A stretch of DNA of 64,000 bases from Pseudarthrobacter oxydans (GTDB taxonomy: Bacteria > Actinomycetota > Actinomycetes > Actinomycetales > Micrococcaceae). Below, piece after piece: positions 9,733-18,900 of this stretch (positions are counted from its first letter, which is position 1; each line of letters starts with the position of its first letter). Both the position numbers and the translations under genes were made by a program. The notes beneath the pieces were generated by a model, which had not been told where the DNA came from, ran no database searches, and saw nothing but the letters and a program-made list of their open reading frames with translations. The DNA is taken from contig NZ_CP139438.1 in NCBI RefSeq assembly GCF_034258515.1, positions 682,001-746,000 of the forward strand, read 5' to 3'.

Positions 9733-10342
9733 GGCCCAACTGCCGGCCGGCCAGGAAGTACCAGTACGGCCAGGCGATCCAGGCGGCTGCTCCCGCCGCG
9801 ACGCCGGCACCGCCAACCCCGTAGCGGATCCAGCGGGGAAGCTGCTCCACGGCGGTGAGGCCGGCCACGGGCAGCGCCACCAGCAGCGAACCTCCAATGG
9901 CCTGCCCCAGTCTGGCGAGCTTCCGCGGGTACCCCCCGGAGGCCAGGAGCTCCCGGTGTGCCAGCAGGAACCAGCCCGCCTGGACGGTCATCGCCGCGAC
10001 CGAAATGACGGTGGAGCTCTTGAAATCGAGCTGCCTGGAAACCAGCAGGAACGAGCTTGCGGATCCGGCCGCGCAGGAAGCAATGACCACCCACTTGCCG
10101 GCCTCGGAGGCGCCCGTCCGGGGCAGCCGGCGGTGGACCTGGAGGATTACGGGGATGGCCACCAGGTTGAATACGGCGCCCGTTGCGTCATTGATGGTGC
10201 CGAAGACATAGGGTCCGTTGCGGGGGACTTCCACGGCAAACATGGCGCCCAGGGTGGCCACTCCCACCGCGCCCAGCCCGGCTGCTGCGTACGCAAAACG
10301 GGCGGCTGTCCGATCGCCGGGTATTTCGATGAGCGCGTCCAT
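9713..10342 (-). CDS. Integral membrane protein of unknown function
   Basis: A 209-residue protein with about six hydrophobic segments (near residues 18-38, 46-64, 86-102, 113-126, 150-166 and 176-194). It resembles small DUF4386-type membrane proteins, though I cannot assign the family with confidence. The order of genes on this strand is pseudouridine synthase, this gene, then dedA, with an 88 bp gap before it and a 20 bp overlap after it. The shared transcript suggests a function tied to DedA in the membrane. Confidence 0.7.
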   Translation of the reverse strand: MDALIEIPGDRTAARFAYAAAGLGAVGVATLGAMFAVEVPRNGPYVFGTINDATGAVFNLVAIPVILQVHRRLPRTGASEAGKWVVIASCAAGSASSFLLVSRQLDFKSSTVISVAAMTVQAGWFLLAHRELLASGGYPRKLARLGQAIGGSLLVALPVAGLTAVEQLPRWIRYGVGGAGVAAGAAAWIAWPYWYFLAGRQLGHGLRQR

Positions 10343-10430
10343 TGTGCTTCCTTGCCTTGGCCCAGGTATCCCTCAGGATAGTCCCGTCGGCACCCGCCAT
10401 CCAGAGGACGGAGCGGCCAGGCGCGGCCGG

Positions 10431-11414
10431 TCAGCTGCGGGCGGGACCGGCAGTGCTGAGTTCAAGCCGGCTGCGGTACTCCACGGGCTTTCCCGCGATG
10501 GGGTCAACAAACCGGATGCCGCGGGCCAGCAGCTGGAGCGGCCGGCTGTAGTCGTCCGGTGCCTTGTCCAGCAGCTCCGGATAGAACGCGTCGTTGATGA
10601 TGCCCAGGCCGAGTGAAGCCATGTGCACCCGCAGCTGGTGGGTCTTTCCGGTATGCGGCTCCAGCCGGTACCGCGCGAGGCGCCGGGGACCGCCCGATGC
10701 CGCGGCCGTGGCGCCGGAGGCACCCGGGGAAGCGCCGGCGTCGAACGTTTCCAGCCGCTCGATCCGGGTTTCCGCGTTGGGTTCACCGTCCACCACTTCG
10801 GCGAGCAGGTAGCTGCGGGACTTGGTCATCCGGTTGCGCACCACCACGGGAAATTCGACGGCGGCATGGCCGGGGGCAGGGTGGGCGGCGGCCACGCACT
10901 CGTACTCCTTCTGCACCTGGCGCTTCTCGAAGAGCACCTGGTACTTGCCGCGGGTCTGCGGATTGGTGGAGAACAGCAGTACCCCGGCGGTCATGCGGTC
11001 AAGCCGGTGCATGGGAATCAGGTCCGGCAGTTCCAGCTGGTTGCGCAGGCGCACCAGCGCCGACTCCTGGATGTAGGTGCCGCCCGGGGTGGTGGGCAGG
11101 AAATGCGGCTTGTCCACCACCAGCAGGTGCTCGTCCTGGTGGAGGATGCTGATGTCCACCGGGATCCGCGTCTCCGGCGGCAGGCTGCGGTAGTACCAGA
11201 TGAAGGTGTGGTCCTGGAGGGGAGTAGCCCGGTCCAGCGGCACCCCGCCCTCGCCAACGATCTCGCCGGCGTCGAACCTGTCCTCGATGCCCTGCGGATC
11301 GATATGCCCCCAGCGGTGCATCATGTAGTCCATTGCGGTGTCCCACGGGCCCTCTTCCGGCAGGCGCAGGCGGGTGGCGTTCACGCCGTCGCGCACGGGG
11401 AGGGGGGATTGCAT
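10431..11414 (-). CDS. RluA-family pseudouridine synthase
   Basis: A 327-residue RNA pseudouridine synthase of the RluA family. The catalytic aspartate lies in HRLDRMTAG at about residue 138, followed by the conserved QVLFEKRQVQKEYECV segment. The C-terminal RYRLEPHTGKTHQLRVHMASLG block is also typical. There is no N-terminal S4 domain of the RluD type; instead about 90 residues precede the core, including VDISILHQDEHLLVVDKPHFLPTTPGG. The RNA target cannot be read from the sequence. The ATG at 11414 is chosen; a GTG directly before it is an alternative. It is divergent from the ArsR gene. Confidence 0.88.
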   Translation of the reverse strand: MQSPLPVRDGVNATRLRLPEEGPWDTAMDYMMHRWGHIDPQGIEDRFDAGEIVGEGGVPLDRATPLQDHTFIWYYRSLPPETRIPVDISILHQDEHLLVVDKPHFLPTTPGGTYIQESALVRLRNQLELPDLIPMHRLDRMTAGVLLFSTNPQTRGKYQVLFEKRQVQKEYECVAAAHPAPGHAAVEFPVVVRNRMTKSRSYLLAEVVDGEPNAETRIERLETFDAGASPGASGATAAASGGPRRLARYRLEPHTGKTHQLRVHMASLGLGIINDAFYPELLDKAPDDYSRPLQLLARGIRFVDPIAGKPVEYRSRLELSTAGPARS

Positions 11415-11482
11415 CACCGGTCCATTCTACCGGCGCGCGTTCCTGCCCGTTCGGCGAACTAAAACCGACGACAAAAAAGTTC

Positions 11483-11512
11483 TTGACAATAAAAATTGTC
11501 GGTGGCAATACT
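11483..11512 (+). promoter_or_regulatory. Promoter with embedded palindromic operator for the ArsR-SRPBCC operon
   Basis: A perfect -35 TTGACA (11483-11488) is followed after 18 bp by AATACT (11507-11512) as a probable -10. The perfect palindrome GACAAT-AAAA-ATTGTC (11485-11500) fills the spacer, so a bound repressor would block RNA polymerase. The obvious candidate is the winged-helix regulator encoded 19 bp downstream. Confidence 0.65.
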
Positions 11513-11518
11513 GGAAGC

Positions 11519-12148
11519 ATGTTGGAGATAGCGGTTATTGAGGACCCGGCAGCGGCCGAGGTGTCACTCGATCCGATCCGTACCCGGATCCTTCGGGAGC
11601 TGGTCCAGCCGGCATCGGCCACCCGGCTCGCGGTCAGGCTGGCGCTGCCGAGGCAGAAGGTCAACTACCACCTGAAGGCCCTGGAGAAGCACGGGCTGGT
11701 GGAGCTGGTGGAGGAGCGGCGCAAGGGCAACGTGACCGAGCGCGTCGTCCAGGCCACGGCCTCGTCCTACCTGATCTCGCCCCAGGCGCTGGCCTCGATC
11801 TCACCGGATCCGGGCCGCTTTTCCAGTCATTTCTCGGCGTTCTGGCTGCTGGCGCTTGCGGGCCGGATGGTGCAGGAGCTGGGCAAGCTGATTGCCGGCG
11901 CGGCCGCGGCCCGCCAGGAGCTGGCCACGTTCGCGGTGGACGGCGAAGTCACCTTCCGCACCGCGGCCGACCGCGCAGCCTTCGCCGAGGAGCTCGGCGT
12001 GGCAGTCACCCGACTGGTGGACAAATACCACGACGGCGACGCCCCCCGCGGGCGGCGGCACCGCCTCGTGGTGGCCCTTCATCCCGTCCTCAAGCCGCTC
12101 AAGGAAACAACGGAAACCCCCTCAGGCAAGGAGCAGGACAATGACTGA
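11519..12148 (+). CDS. ArsR-family winged-helix regulator
   Basis: A 209-residue regulator. The N-terminal half is a winged helix of the ArsR/HTH_20 type: DPIRTRILRELV, SATRLAVRLALPRQKVNYHLKALE (recognition helix around KVNYHLKALE) and LVELVEERRKGNVTERVVQ as the wing. No metal-binding CxC or CVC motif is visible, so it is not a classical metal sensor. The C-terminal half has no recognised ligand domain. The start is the ATG after the TTGACA promoter. Its stop overlaps the SRPBCC gene by 8 bp. ArsR regulators paired with SRPBCC/AHSA1 proteins are a common bacterial arrangement in which the partner is the regulated product; autoregulation through the promoter palindrome is inferred. Confidence 0.85.
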   Translation: MLEIAVIEDPAAAEVSLDPIRTRILRELVQPASATRLAVRLALPRQKVNYHLKALEKHGLVELVEERRKGNVTERVVQATASSYLISPQALASISPDPGRFSSHFSAFWLLALAGRMVQELGKLIAGAAAARQELATFAVDGEVTFRTAADRAAFAEELGVAVTRLVDKYHDGDAPRGRRHRLVVALHPVLKPLKETTETPSGKEQDND

Positions 12149-12833
12149 CAACCGCAACTTCGAAATCGTCTGCGACACCGAGCTTCCGGGCACGCCGGAG
12201 CGCGTGTGGGAGGCTGTGACCACTGGAACGCCCGCGTGGATGTTCCCCACGGACCAGTGGCCGGACGTCAAGACCGTCAAGGAATACCCGACGCACCTCG
12301 TGTCCAGGATGGAGGGGCCGGACGGCTGGTTCAACCAGCTGGAGCACGTCCTGGAACCGCTTGACGGCGGTGGCGCCCGCCTCCACTACGTCCACAGCGG
12401 GATCTTTGCGGACAGCTGGGACGAACAGTACGACGGCGCCTCCCGCCACACCGAGTTTTACCTCCACACCCTGGGCCAGTACCTGCAGTACTTCGACGGC
12501 CGGCCCGTGGTATTCACGGACATCCAGGCGCCGGCGGCGTCCCAGTCACCAGACGGCTTTGCCCGGCTGCGCGGCGCGCTGGGCCTGGCGTCCGCGGAGC
12601 AGGGTTCACGCCTGGACGTGGAGCTCGACGGCATGGGGAGGCTTTCAGGGGAAGTGGACTTCTCCAATGAGCACTTCCTTGGCCTGCGGACATCCGAGGC
12701 CATGTACCGCTTCTTCGGCCGCAACGCGTGGGGCGCACCCGTCGGGATGACCGTCCATGATTTCAGCGGTGCAGGGGATTCCGAAGCCACCGCCAGGGCA
12801 TGGGGCAACTTCCTGGCGAAGGTGTACGCGTAG
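12141..12833 (+). CDS. SRPBCC (AHSA1/START-like) protein
   Basis: A 230-residue protein. The first 150 residues fit a SRPBCC hydrophobic-ligand-binding fold: FEIVCDTELPGTPERVWEAVTTG, the aromatic DGWFNQLEHVLEPL strand and a C-terminal helix HTEFYLHTLGQYLQYFDG. The remaining 80 residues are an extra segment without a recognised domain. The gene starts inside the end of the ArsR gene, with AAGGAG 8 bp before its ATG, so expression is coupled. The ligand is unknown. It probably binds a lipophilic molecule linked to whatever the regulator senses. Confidence 0.8.
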   Translation: MTDNRNFEIVCDTELPGTPERVWEAVTTGTPAWMFPTDQWPDVKTVKEYPTHLVSRMEGPDGWFNQLEHVLEPLDGGGARLHYVHSGIFADSWDEQYDGASRHTEFYLHTLGQYLQYFDGRPVVFTDIQAPAASQSPDGFARLRGALGLASAEQGSRLDVELDGMGRLSGEVDFSNEHFLGLRTSEAMYRFFGRNAWGAPVGMTVHDFSGAGDSEATARAWGNFLAKVYA

Positions 12834-12873
12834 GGCTGCCGCCGGGACGCGCACCGCTGGCGACAGCCGAGGG

Positions 12874-14358
12874 TCAGGCAATGGCCACGGCCGGGGCGTT
12901 CCTGAGGGTGCGCCGGAGCTGCGGGGCGGCATCCAGCCGGTCCTGCGCTGAACGCAGGGCCAGGACTGCGGTCTCCAGCTTCTCCGGCGGCAGGGTAAAG
13001 GGCACCCGGAGGTAGCGTTCGAAGGCGCCGCCAACCCCGAAGCGCGGCCCTGCCGCCAGCCGGATTCCAAAGTCGGGGGCTATGACTGTCAGCGCAGTGC
13101 TGATGGGGGCCGGCAGCCTGCACCACGCCGAGAGGCCGCCGGCAGGGTACGCCACCTCCCATTCGGGCAAGTGGCCGGCGAGGAGTTCCAGGAGCGCGGC
13201 CCGGCTGTCCCGGAGCGCGGCTAGACGGGCCGGCAGGGGCTCGTCCAAGGCCCTGACCAGGTGGGCGGCGGCCAGTTGCTCCATCAGGGGTCCGCCCAGA
13301 TCCAGCGAGGTCCGCGCTGCCGCAAAGCGCTGGACCAGGTCCGGAGTAGCCCGGATCCAGCCTGTGCGGAGGCCGCCCCAATGGGATTTGCTGAGCGAGC
13401 CGATGGTTACCACTGCCGGGCTGAAAGCCGCGACGGGAGTGGTCCCGGCGCCGTCAAGGTTCAGCTCCCGGAGGGTCTCATCCACCACCAGGACGGTGCC
13501 GGCGGCCGCGGCCGCGCGGACCAGCCGGCGGCGCTGGAGGTCCGGCATCAGTTGGCCCGTTGGATTGTGGAAGTCCGGAACCACGTACGCCAGCTTGGGC
13601 CGCTGCTGCTGCAGTGCCGCCTGGATGCTGTCCATGTCCCACCCCGGCCGGCCCCCGGAGAATGCCACCGGAACGGGGCGGCACCCGGCCGCCCGGATGG
13701 CATCGAGGGCGTTCGGGTAGCTGGGGTGCTCCACCAGCACCCGTTCCTGCCGGCCGGCAAGGGCGCGAAGGACGATGTTGAGGGCATGCTGCGCGCCCGA
13801 CGTCACCAGGATCTGGTCCGCGGTTGTGGGCGCTCCGGCCGCGGTGTAGCGCGCCGCCACTGCCTCCCGCAGGGGGAGCAGGCCGATGGCGTCGTAGCCG
13901 AAGCCGGGGAGCAGAGCCGGGAGTTCGGTGAGGGCGGCCGCGAACGCGCGGTGCACCACCTCTCCGCTGGCGGGAAGGGAGGCATAGGCGAGGTCGATCA
14001 GTCCTTCCGGGGCAGCCAGTCCGGGGGCGGTGAGCGCCGGGTCCTTGCGCGCCGGGCCTGTGAATACCGTGGTGCCTGCCGGGGTCACCGGCGGGATCCG
14101 TGTCCGGCTCCTGCTGCCTTGGCCGCCGGTAAGGAAACCCTGGTCACGGAGCAGGCCGTAGGCGGCAGTCACCGTGGTCCGGCTGACGCCCAGGACGTCG
14201 GACAGCGCCCGCTCGCTGGGCAGGGCCGTGTCCAGGGCCACCCGCCCGTCGAGCACCAGCAGGCGTACGACGTCGGCCAGCTCGCGGTAAGCGGCCGCGG
14301 CACCAACGTTCCACTCGCCCAAGAGACGGGCAAGGCCGGCGGCGGTGAGGGATGACAT
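12874..14358 (-). CDS. MocR/PdxR-type GntR regulator with aminotransferase domain
   Basis: A 494-residue chimeric regulator: a GntR winged helix (about residues 20-85, with LPSERALSDVLGVSRTTVTAAYGLL) joined to a fold-type I PLP aminotransferase-like domain. The PLP-binding lysine is present at about residue 322 in GSLSKSHWGGLRTGWI, as are the VTSGAQHALN and PDFHNPTG motifs. MocR proteins use PLP as a sensing cofactor; the best known activate PLP synthesis (PdxR) or GABA use (GabR). It is divergent from a YczE-like membrane protein 61 bp away, with CCAGT repeats between them. Confidence 0.9.
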   Translation of the reverse strand: MSSLTAAGLARLLGEWNVGAAAAYRELADVVRLLVLDGRVALDTALPSERALSDVLGVSRTTVTAAYGLLRDQGFLTGGQGSRSRTRIPPVTPAGTTVFTGPARKDPALTAPGLAAPEGLIDLAYASLPASGEVVHRAFAAALTELPALLPGFGYDAIGLLPLREAVAARYTAAGAPTTADQILVTSGAQHALNIVLRALAGRQERVLVEHPSYPNALDAIRAAGCRPVPVAFSGGRPGWDMDSIQAALQQQRPKLAYVVPDFHNPTGQLMPDLQRRRLVRAAAAAGTVLVVDETLRELNLDGAGTTPVAAFSPAVVTIGSLSKSHWGGLRTGWIRATPDLVQRFAAARTSLDLGGPLMEQLAAAHLVRALDEPLPARLAALRDSRAALLELLAGHLPEWEVAYPAGGLSAWCRLPAPISTALTVIAPDFGIRLAAGPRFGVGGAFERYLRVPFTLPPEKLETAVLALRSAQDRLDAAPQLRRTLRNAPAVAIA

Positions 14359-14361
14359 CAG

Positions 14362-14399
14362 GCCAGTATTTCAGACTGGCTATGTAAATCAAGGCCAGT
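14362..14399. promoter_or_regulatory. Three GCCAGT half-sites, probable MocR operator
   Basis: GCCAGT (14362-14367), its inverse ACTGGC (14375-14380) and a third GCCAGT (14394-14399) lie between the MocR and YczE starts. The two outer copies are direct repeats 32 bp apart, about three helical turns, as expected for MocR dimers that bind spaced direct repeats. Confidence 0.55.
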
Positions 14400-14419
14400 T
14401 TTCTGACAGGGTCGTGTGT

Positions 14420-15067
14420 ATGTTGACCCGCAGACTTCTTCAGCTCTTTACCGGCCTTGCCATGTACGGCATCTCCCTCGCCATGTTCATCCGCGCCGGG
14501 CTGGGCCTGGACCCGTGGGATGTCTTTCACCAGGGTGTCGCTGGCAGGACCGGGCTCAGCATCGGTGTGGTGGTCATCATCGTCAGTTTCCTGGTGCTGC
14601 TGCTGTGGATTCCGTTGCGGCAGTGGCCGGGGTTCGGAACCCTCTGCAACGCCGTCCTGGTTGGCTTGTTCGCGGACATCGGTCTCGCCCTGATTCCCGC
14701 GTTCTCCCACCTGGGCGGACAGGTGGGCCTGCTTGCCGGCGCGGTGCTGCTGAACGGCATCGCTTCGGCCTGCTACATCGGCGCCCGTTTCGGTCCCGGC
14801 GCACGGGACGGACTGATGACCGGGCTGGCGAGGCGTACTGGCTGGTCTGTCCGGGTGTCCCGCACGCTGATCGAAATTGTTGTCCTCGCCGTCGGCTGGT
14901 TCCTTGGTGGCTCCGTGGGAGTGGGGACTGTTGTGTACGCCCTTGCCATCGGCCCCCTGGTCCAGCTCCTGCTGCCGGTCTTCATGGTGACCGCTGCACA
15001 CGCCGACGCTGGAAGCGGCGGCGACTCCCGAAGCGCAGCCCCGGAGCCGCTTGCCAGCACCAACTGA
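14420..15067 (+). CDS. YczE/YitT-like integral membrane protein
   Basis: A 215-residue protein with about five membrane segments and the YczE-family signature LGLDPWDVFHQGVA near residues 28-41 and IGARFGPGARDGLMTGLARRTG near 116-137. YczE-type proteins are often encoded next to MocR regulators, as here. Their transport substrate is unproven; vitamin B6 vitamers or other small molecules have been suggested from context. The ATG at 14420 is chosen because an upstream in-frame start would add 25 residues that overlap the operator repeats. Confidence 0.8.
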   Translation: MLTRRLLQLFTGLAMYGISLAMFIRAGLGLDPWDVFHQGVAGRTGLSIGVVVIIVSFLVLLLWIPLRQWPGFGTLCNAVLVGLFADIGLALIPAFSHLGGQVGLLAGAVLLNGIASACYIGARFGPGARDGLMTGLARRTGWSVRVSRTLIEIVVLAVGWFLGGSVGVGTVVYALAIGPLVQLLLPVFMVTAAHADAGSGGDSRSAAPEPLASTN

Positions 15068-15091
15068 GGCGGCAGGCGGGGGCGGGGAATC

Positions 15092-15922
15092 CTAGGCCAA
15101 CAGGGGCTGGCATGTGGGGCAGAAGTAGATGTCCCGTTCCTCGTCGCCGTTCAGCTTGCCCAGCACCCCGCGCCGGATGGGTGTTCCGCACTTGAGGCAG
15201 GCCTGGTGTTCCCTGCGGTACACCCAGTAGCCGGGCCGCCCCGCCATCCTGCCCACCGGCAGGCCCCTGGCGTTGAGGATGGTGACCCGGCGGCCGGGGC
15301 CCAGGTTGACTTCCAGGAGCTGCTTGGCGTCGGTCATGAGGGTCCGCAGGTCCGCCACCGAGGACACCGGCGAGGCGGGGTGCACCCCGGAGAGGAAGCA
15401 CGCCTCGCACCGGTAGATGTTGCCGATCCCGGCAAGGTTCCTCTGGTCCAGGAGGGCCACGCCCACGGGGACGTCCGGGGCGGAGCGGATCCGCCGTTCT
15501 GCTTCGTCCGGGTCCCAGTCCGGGCCCAGCAGGTCCGGGCCCAGGAATCCCACGATGGAATCCTCGCTTGCGGTGGCCACCACTTCCACGATGCCCAGCG
15601 AGAATCCGACGGCGTCCGCAGCCGCGGTCCGCAGCACGCAACGGGCCGTGTAGCCTGGTTTCCGCCACTTCCCCCCGGGCGGGTAGACCTGCCAGGTCCC
15701 TTCCATCTTCAGGTGGGAATGGATGGTGAGCCTCTTGTCGTCCGGTCCCACCACGCGCATCAGCAGGTGCTTGCCGCGCGCGACTACCTCGGCCACGGTC
15801 CAGCCGGCAAGGTTCAGCGTGGCGAAGCGCGGAACGCGGAAATCGGAGCCAAGCAGTGTCTGCCCTGCCAGTGCCTGGTGCAGCTGGTTGGCTGCACGCC
15901 AGACGGAGTCGCCCTCAGGCAC
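15092..15922 (-). CDS. nei2: Fpg/Nei-family DNA glycosylase (Nei2 type)
   Basis: A 276-residue base-excision-repair glycosylase/AP lyase. The N-terminus MPEGDSV carries the catalytic Pro2 and Glu3 of the endonuclease VIII branch. The H2TH segment contains LLDQRNLAGIGNIYRCEACF, and the C-terminal zinc finger has Cys242, Cys245, Cys268 and Cys271. It removes oxidised pyrimidines, by family knowledge. The start overlaps the end of lhr by 8 bp, so both are made from one transcript. Mycobacteria have the same gene order (lhr then nei), supporting a shared DNA-repair role. Confidence 0.92.
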   Translation of the reverse strand: MPEGDSVWRAANQLHQALAGQTLLGSDFRVPRFATLNLAGWTVAEVVARGKHLLMRVVGPDDKRLTIHSHLKMEGTWQVYPPGGKWRKPGYTARCVLRTAAADAVGFSLGIVEVVATASEDSIVGFLGPDLLGPDWDPDEAERRIRSAPDVPVGVALLDQRNLAGIGNIYRCEACFLSGVHPASPVSSVADLRTLMTDAKQLLEVNLGPGRRVTILNARGLPVGRMAGRPGYWVYRREHQACLKCGTPIRRGVLGKLNGDEERDIYFCPTCQPLLA

Positions 15923-18900
15923 GGATCCTCAGCCCCTTCGGGGTGGAGTAGGCGCCGGCGGAGCTGAGGGCTGCAGCCACCGGGGTGTCCAGGATGCCGT
16001 GGCCGTTGACCTTCTCCATGATGAGTTTGTCCACGGCCCCGCGGGTCACCACGCCCACCAGGGCTGCGCCTGCCGCCGCCAGCACGGCATCATCGCCGCT
16101 GAAAGCCAGCAGGGTCTTCCCGCCCCTCTCCACGTACAGGACCAGCGCCCCATCCACCAGCACCACCAGGGCGCCGGCTTTCCGCCCCGGACGGTGCCCG
16201 GTGCCGGCGTCGTCCTGGAGGGCGGGCCAGGGGAGGGCTGCACCGTACGGGTTGGCCGGGTCCGTGGCGGCCAGGGCAAGGGCAACCGGCTCGGGCTTGG
16301 CGAGCTGGCTGTCCTCTGAGTACGAGCGCAGCCGGTCAACAGTGGCCGGAACGGCGAATTGGGCCGCGCCCAGGTGCTCAATGAAGTAGCCGCGGCGGCA
16401 GCGCCCTGCCTCCTCCAGCCTGGCCAGGACTTTGTACATCAGGCCGAAGCCGCCCAGGATCTGTTCCGCCATCACGGATCCCCTGGTGACCACCCCGTAG
16501 CGGTCCAGCAGGAGTTCGGCAGTGGCGCGGGCGTGGATGGTGGCGTCCAGCTCCGGCTGCGGAAGGGCGGACCAGCGGCCGGCAGCCATCGGGGGAGTTG
16601 CGGCCGCCCCGGCCAAGGCGCCATAACGCCCGCCCGCCAGTCCCGGCGAGCCCACGAGCCCGCTTCCGTGGGAACGGCCCAGCCTGCTGAGCCGCGGAGC
16701 CCTGGCCCGCGGTGCCCGTGCCACCTGCCGATGCGCTGTATGTCCACCGGCAATCAGGGCGCGGACCGGGGCGAAGGTGTCCCCGGTGATCCGGCCTGCC
16801 CAGGCCAGGTCCCAGAGCGCCGCGACCACTTCCTGGTCGCTGAGCACGGAGTCCATGCCGCCGGCGACGTCCGTCAGTTGCCGGAAGAAGTAGCCGCCGC
16901 CGTTGTTCCGCAGGTGGTCCAGCAGCCGCTGCTGGGCATCACCGGGTTCGTACTCGACTGCGGGGCTCAGGGTCAGTTCCGCGGAGTCGGCGAGGTGAAG
17001 GCTGATCCAGCCGTCATTCCCGGGCAGGGCGCCTGCGCCGGACCAAAGGATTTCCCCGGCGGCCATGAGCTCGTCCAGCATGGCCGGCTGGTAGTTGGAC
17101 ACCCTGCTGGCGAGGATGAGCGGCTCCCACGCGGATGCCGGAACAGGAATTCCGGAGAGCTGGTCAACGGCCGTGATGATGCCGTCCAGGCCCCGCAGCG
17201 AGGGCTGGCCGCGGCCACCGCCTGGCGTGCGGACATGCTGCCAGGCGGGGAGGAAGCGCCCGTAGGCTGCCGCGTCCACTGGTTCCACTTCCGCGCGGAG
17301 GGCCGCCAGCGAACGACGGCGGAGCTTCCGCAGGACCTCGGCGTCGCACCATTCGCTGACGGCAGCATGGAGGGGCAGGTGCGGCGAGGGCAGGTCACCT
17401 GCCGGCGGGGGGCCCGGGTCCACCACACCAGGTTCCACGCCATCGGCGGGAGCGGCTTCGCCGCCGACCCCGCCCTCCCGGGGGGCTTCCGGCTGTGCGG
17501 CATGCGGCCGGAACTCGCCCTCCACCACGCGCCCGTCCGCGGCCAGGCGCTTCAGGGCCGTGCTGACGACTGCCACACCCAGGCCCAGCCGCGCTGCGGC
17601 CTCGGCGGCGGTGAAGGGTCCATGCGTGCGGGCGTAGCGCGAAACAAGGTCGCCGAGGGGGTCCGCCACGGGCTCGATGAAGGCGAGCGGGACGCCCATG
17701 GGCAGCGGAACGCCAATGGCGTCGCGGAGCCGCGCGGCGTCTTCAACGGCGGCAAACCGTTCCACGCCGCCGATGTTTACCTTGATGGCGCGGTTGGCCC
17801 GCTGCAGGGCGGTGAGGTGGGCAGCGGCTTCTGCGGGTTGGGCGTGCGCGGTGTTGGTGGGATCTGTGTTGGTGGGCTCTGTGTTGGTGGGCTCTGTGTT
17901 GGTGGGCTCTGTGTTGGTGGGCTCTGTGTTGGTGGGCTCTGCGTGGGTGGGCCCGGTTTCGGCAGGCTCAACCACGCCGGCAGGCTCAACCACCGGTGCA
18001 GGCTCAACCGCCGCGGCAGGTTCCAGCCGGGCGGCTACTTCCTCCGGTGCCAGGGGGCCAAGGAGCCGCAGCAGGTCGGCGACGCCCTCCATTCCCCGCA
18101 CCCGCCGGTCCTGGGCCAGCCGCTGGAGCTCGCGCTCGGTGGCCTCGATGACCTTGGGATCCAGCAGTTCGCGAAGTTCCACCCGCCCCAGCAGCTCGTT
18201 GAGGAGCGTGGAGTCCAGGGCGAGTGCGGCAGCCCGGCGCTCAGCCAGCGGGGAGTCGCCCTCGTAGAGGAACTGTGCCACGTACCCGAACAGGAGGGAC
18301 TTGGCGAACGGCGAGGGCTGGGAGGTGGTGGTCTGGACAATCCTCAGCTCGCGCCGCTCCACCGACGCCGCGATGTCCTTCAAAGCGGGAAGGTCATAAA
18401 CGTCCTGCAGGCATTCACGGACGGTTTCCAGCACGATGGGGAAAGTCGGGTACTTCCGTGCAACATCGAGCAGTTGCGCGGAGCGCTGCCGCTGCTGCCA
18501 CAGTGGCTGCCGCTTGCCGGGAGTCTGCCGCGGCAGCAACAGGGCACGGGCGGCACACTCCCGGAACCGCGACGCGAAGAGCGCGCTGCCGCCCACCTCT
18601 GCGGTGACGATCTGTTCCAGCTCCTCGGGGTCGAACAGGAACAGCTCCGCTCCCGGCGGCTCATCCTCCATCATGGGCACCCGAAGCACGATCCCGTCGT
18701 CGGCGGCCATGGCGGAGCCGTCCATCCCATAGCGCTGGTGGAGCCGCTGCCCGACGGCGAGGGCCCAGGGCGCGTGCACGGGCATGCCGAAGGGGCTGTG
18801 CAGGATCACCCGCCAGTCGCCCAGCTCGTCGTGGAACCGCTCCACCACCAGCGTGGTGTCGTTCGGTACAACCTCGGTGGCCAGTTTCTGCTCTTTGAGG

